Shown here one piece after another: positions 34,684 through 34,788 of a stretch of DNA of 34,788 nt. A model generated the notes under the pieces. It made no database searches. It was not told the origin of the DNA and was given only the letters and a program-made list of their open reading frames with translations. The DNA comes from Methyloglobulus morosus KoM1 (lineage in GTDB: Bacteria > Pseudomonadota > Gammaproteobacteria > Methylococcales > Methylomonadaceae), in assembly GCF_000496735.2 (NCBI RefSeq), contig NZ_AYLO01000162.1:1-34788 (forward strand). Reading direction: 5' to 3'. Numbering within the stretch: the first letter of the stretch is position 1; each line of letters begins with the position of its first letter. Both the position numbers and the translations under genes were made by a program.

Positions 34684-34788
34684 ATGACCGATACCGCTAT
34701 CCGCGAAACAGTGCAAGACTATTATGGGAAAGTCCTGCAATCCAGCCAGGACTTGAAGACCAGCGCCTGTTGCACCTTGGATGCCATG
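34684..34788 (+). CDS. arsM: ArsM-like arsenite methyltransferase (N-terminal 35 residues only)
   Basis: The frame starts at ATG 34684 after AGAGAA and stays open to the window end. The visible part contains TVQDYYGKVLQSSQDLKTSA followed by CC and TLDAM. YYGKxLxxxxDLKTSACC is the N-terminal signature of ArsM-type S-adenosylmethionine methyltransferases, whose Cys residues bind arsenite. The SAM-binding domain lies outside the window, so the call rests on this motif and on a DUF547 neighbour, a combination seen in arsenosugar loci. Confidence 0.62.
   Translation, partial: MTDTAIRETVQDYYGKVLQSSQDLKTSACCTLDAM

Noticed and set aside
1-34788. CRISPR array, tRNA, rRNA or insertion sequence
   Set aside because: No regularly spaced repeats, cloverleaf, rRNA-like block, transposase or terminal inverted repeats were seen in reading the window.

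Overview
The window reads as chromosomal DNA of a Gram-negative proteobacterium. Signals for this are the Tat and Sec export signals, a periplasmic c-type cytochrome, SCO copper chaperones, a complete HvfABCD/bufferin operon and an ECF sigma factor with a zinc-binding anti-sigma factor. The strong copper theme would suit a gammaproteobacterial methanotroph (Methylococcales), but no marker gene such as pmo or rRNA is present, so that placement is only inference.

Layout. (1) 1-14568, minus strand: a trans-AT type polyketide synthase of 4526 residues followed, with a 4-bp ATGA overlap, by a thioesterase that runs off the left edge. The synthase has three intact ketosynthases, no acyltransferase, two ketoreductases, three dehydratase-like domains and five carrier domains. 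Both proteins appear to carry matching docking helices at the junction. (2) 14569-16494, minus: two tandem paralogues encoding secreted proteins of unknown family; the PKS-proximal copy is broken by two single-base homopolymer indels that cancel each other. (3) 16495-18322: 1.8 kb without a convincing gene, very AT-rich in its first half, with a perfect 12-bp dyad and a CRP-like palindrome. (4) 18323-20907, minus: a four-gene operon for a copper-binding ribosomal peptide metallophore (precursor, DUF692/MNIO enzyme, DUF2063 partner, DoxX membrane protein). (5) 21330-22007, plus: a divergent NarL-type regulator whose receiver lacks the phospho-acceptor aspartate. (6) 22691-29462, plus: a Tat-exported multicopper oxidase, a SCO-like protein without its cysteines, a large exported protein of unknown family, a canonical SCO protein, and a membrane-anchored cytochrome c fused to a periplasmic-binding-protein-like domain. 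A strong hairpin plus T7 sits just before the canonical SCO gene and may be an attenuator. (7) 29510-30817: a TetR regulator and a divergent SRPBCC gene around a perfect dyad. (8) 31188-32252: a short MetE-type methyltransferase preceded by a 23-codon coupled ORF. (9) 32762-34788: a frameshifted DUF547 gene, an ECF sigma factor, a small anti-sigma factor and the first codons of an ArsM-like arsenic methyltransferase.

How the parts fit. Regions 4-6 look like one copper-handling district: export and binding of copper by the modified peptide, delivery by SCO proteins, and an oxidase with an unusual cytochrome sensor/relay outside the membrane. I regard the MCO / cysteine-less SCO / unknown 534-residue protein / SCO / cytochrome-PBP set as the best candidate for an undescribed system. 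The PKS line, with a dehydratase-like domain placed after a carrier protein and lacking its catalytic Asp, is the second.
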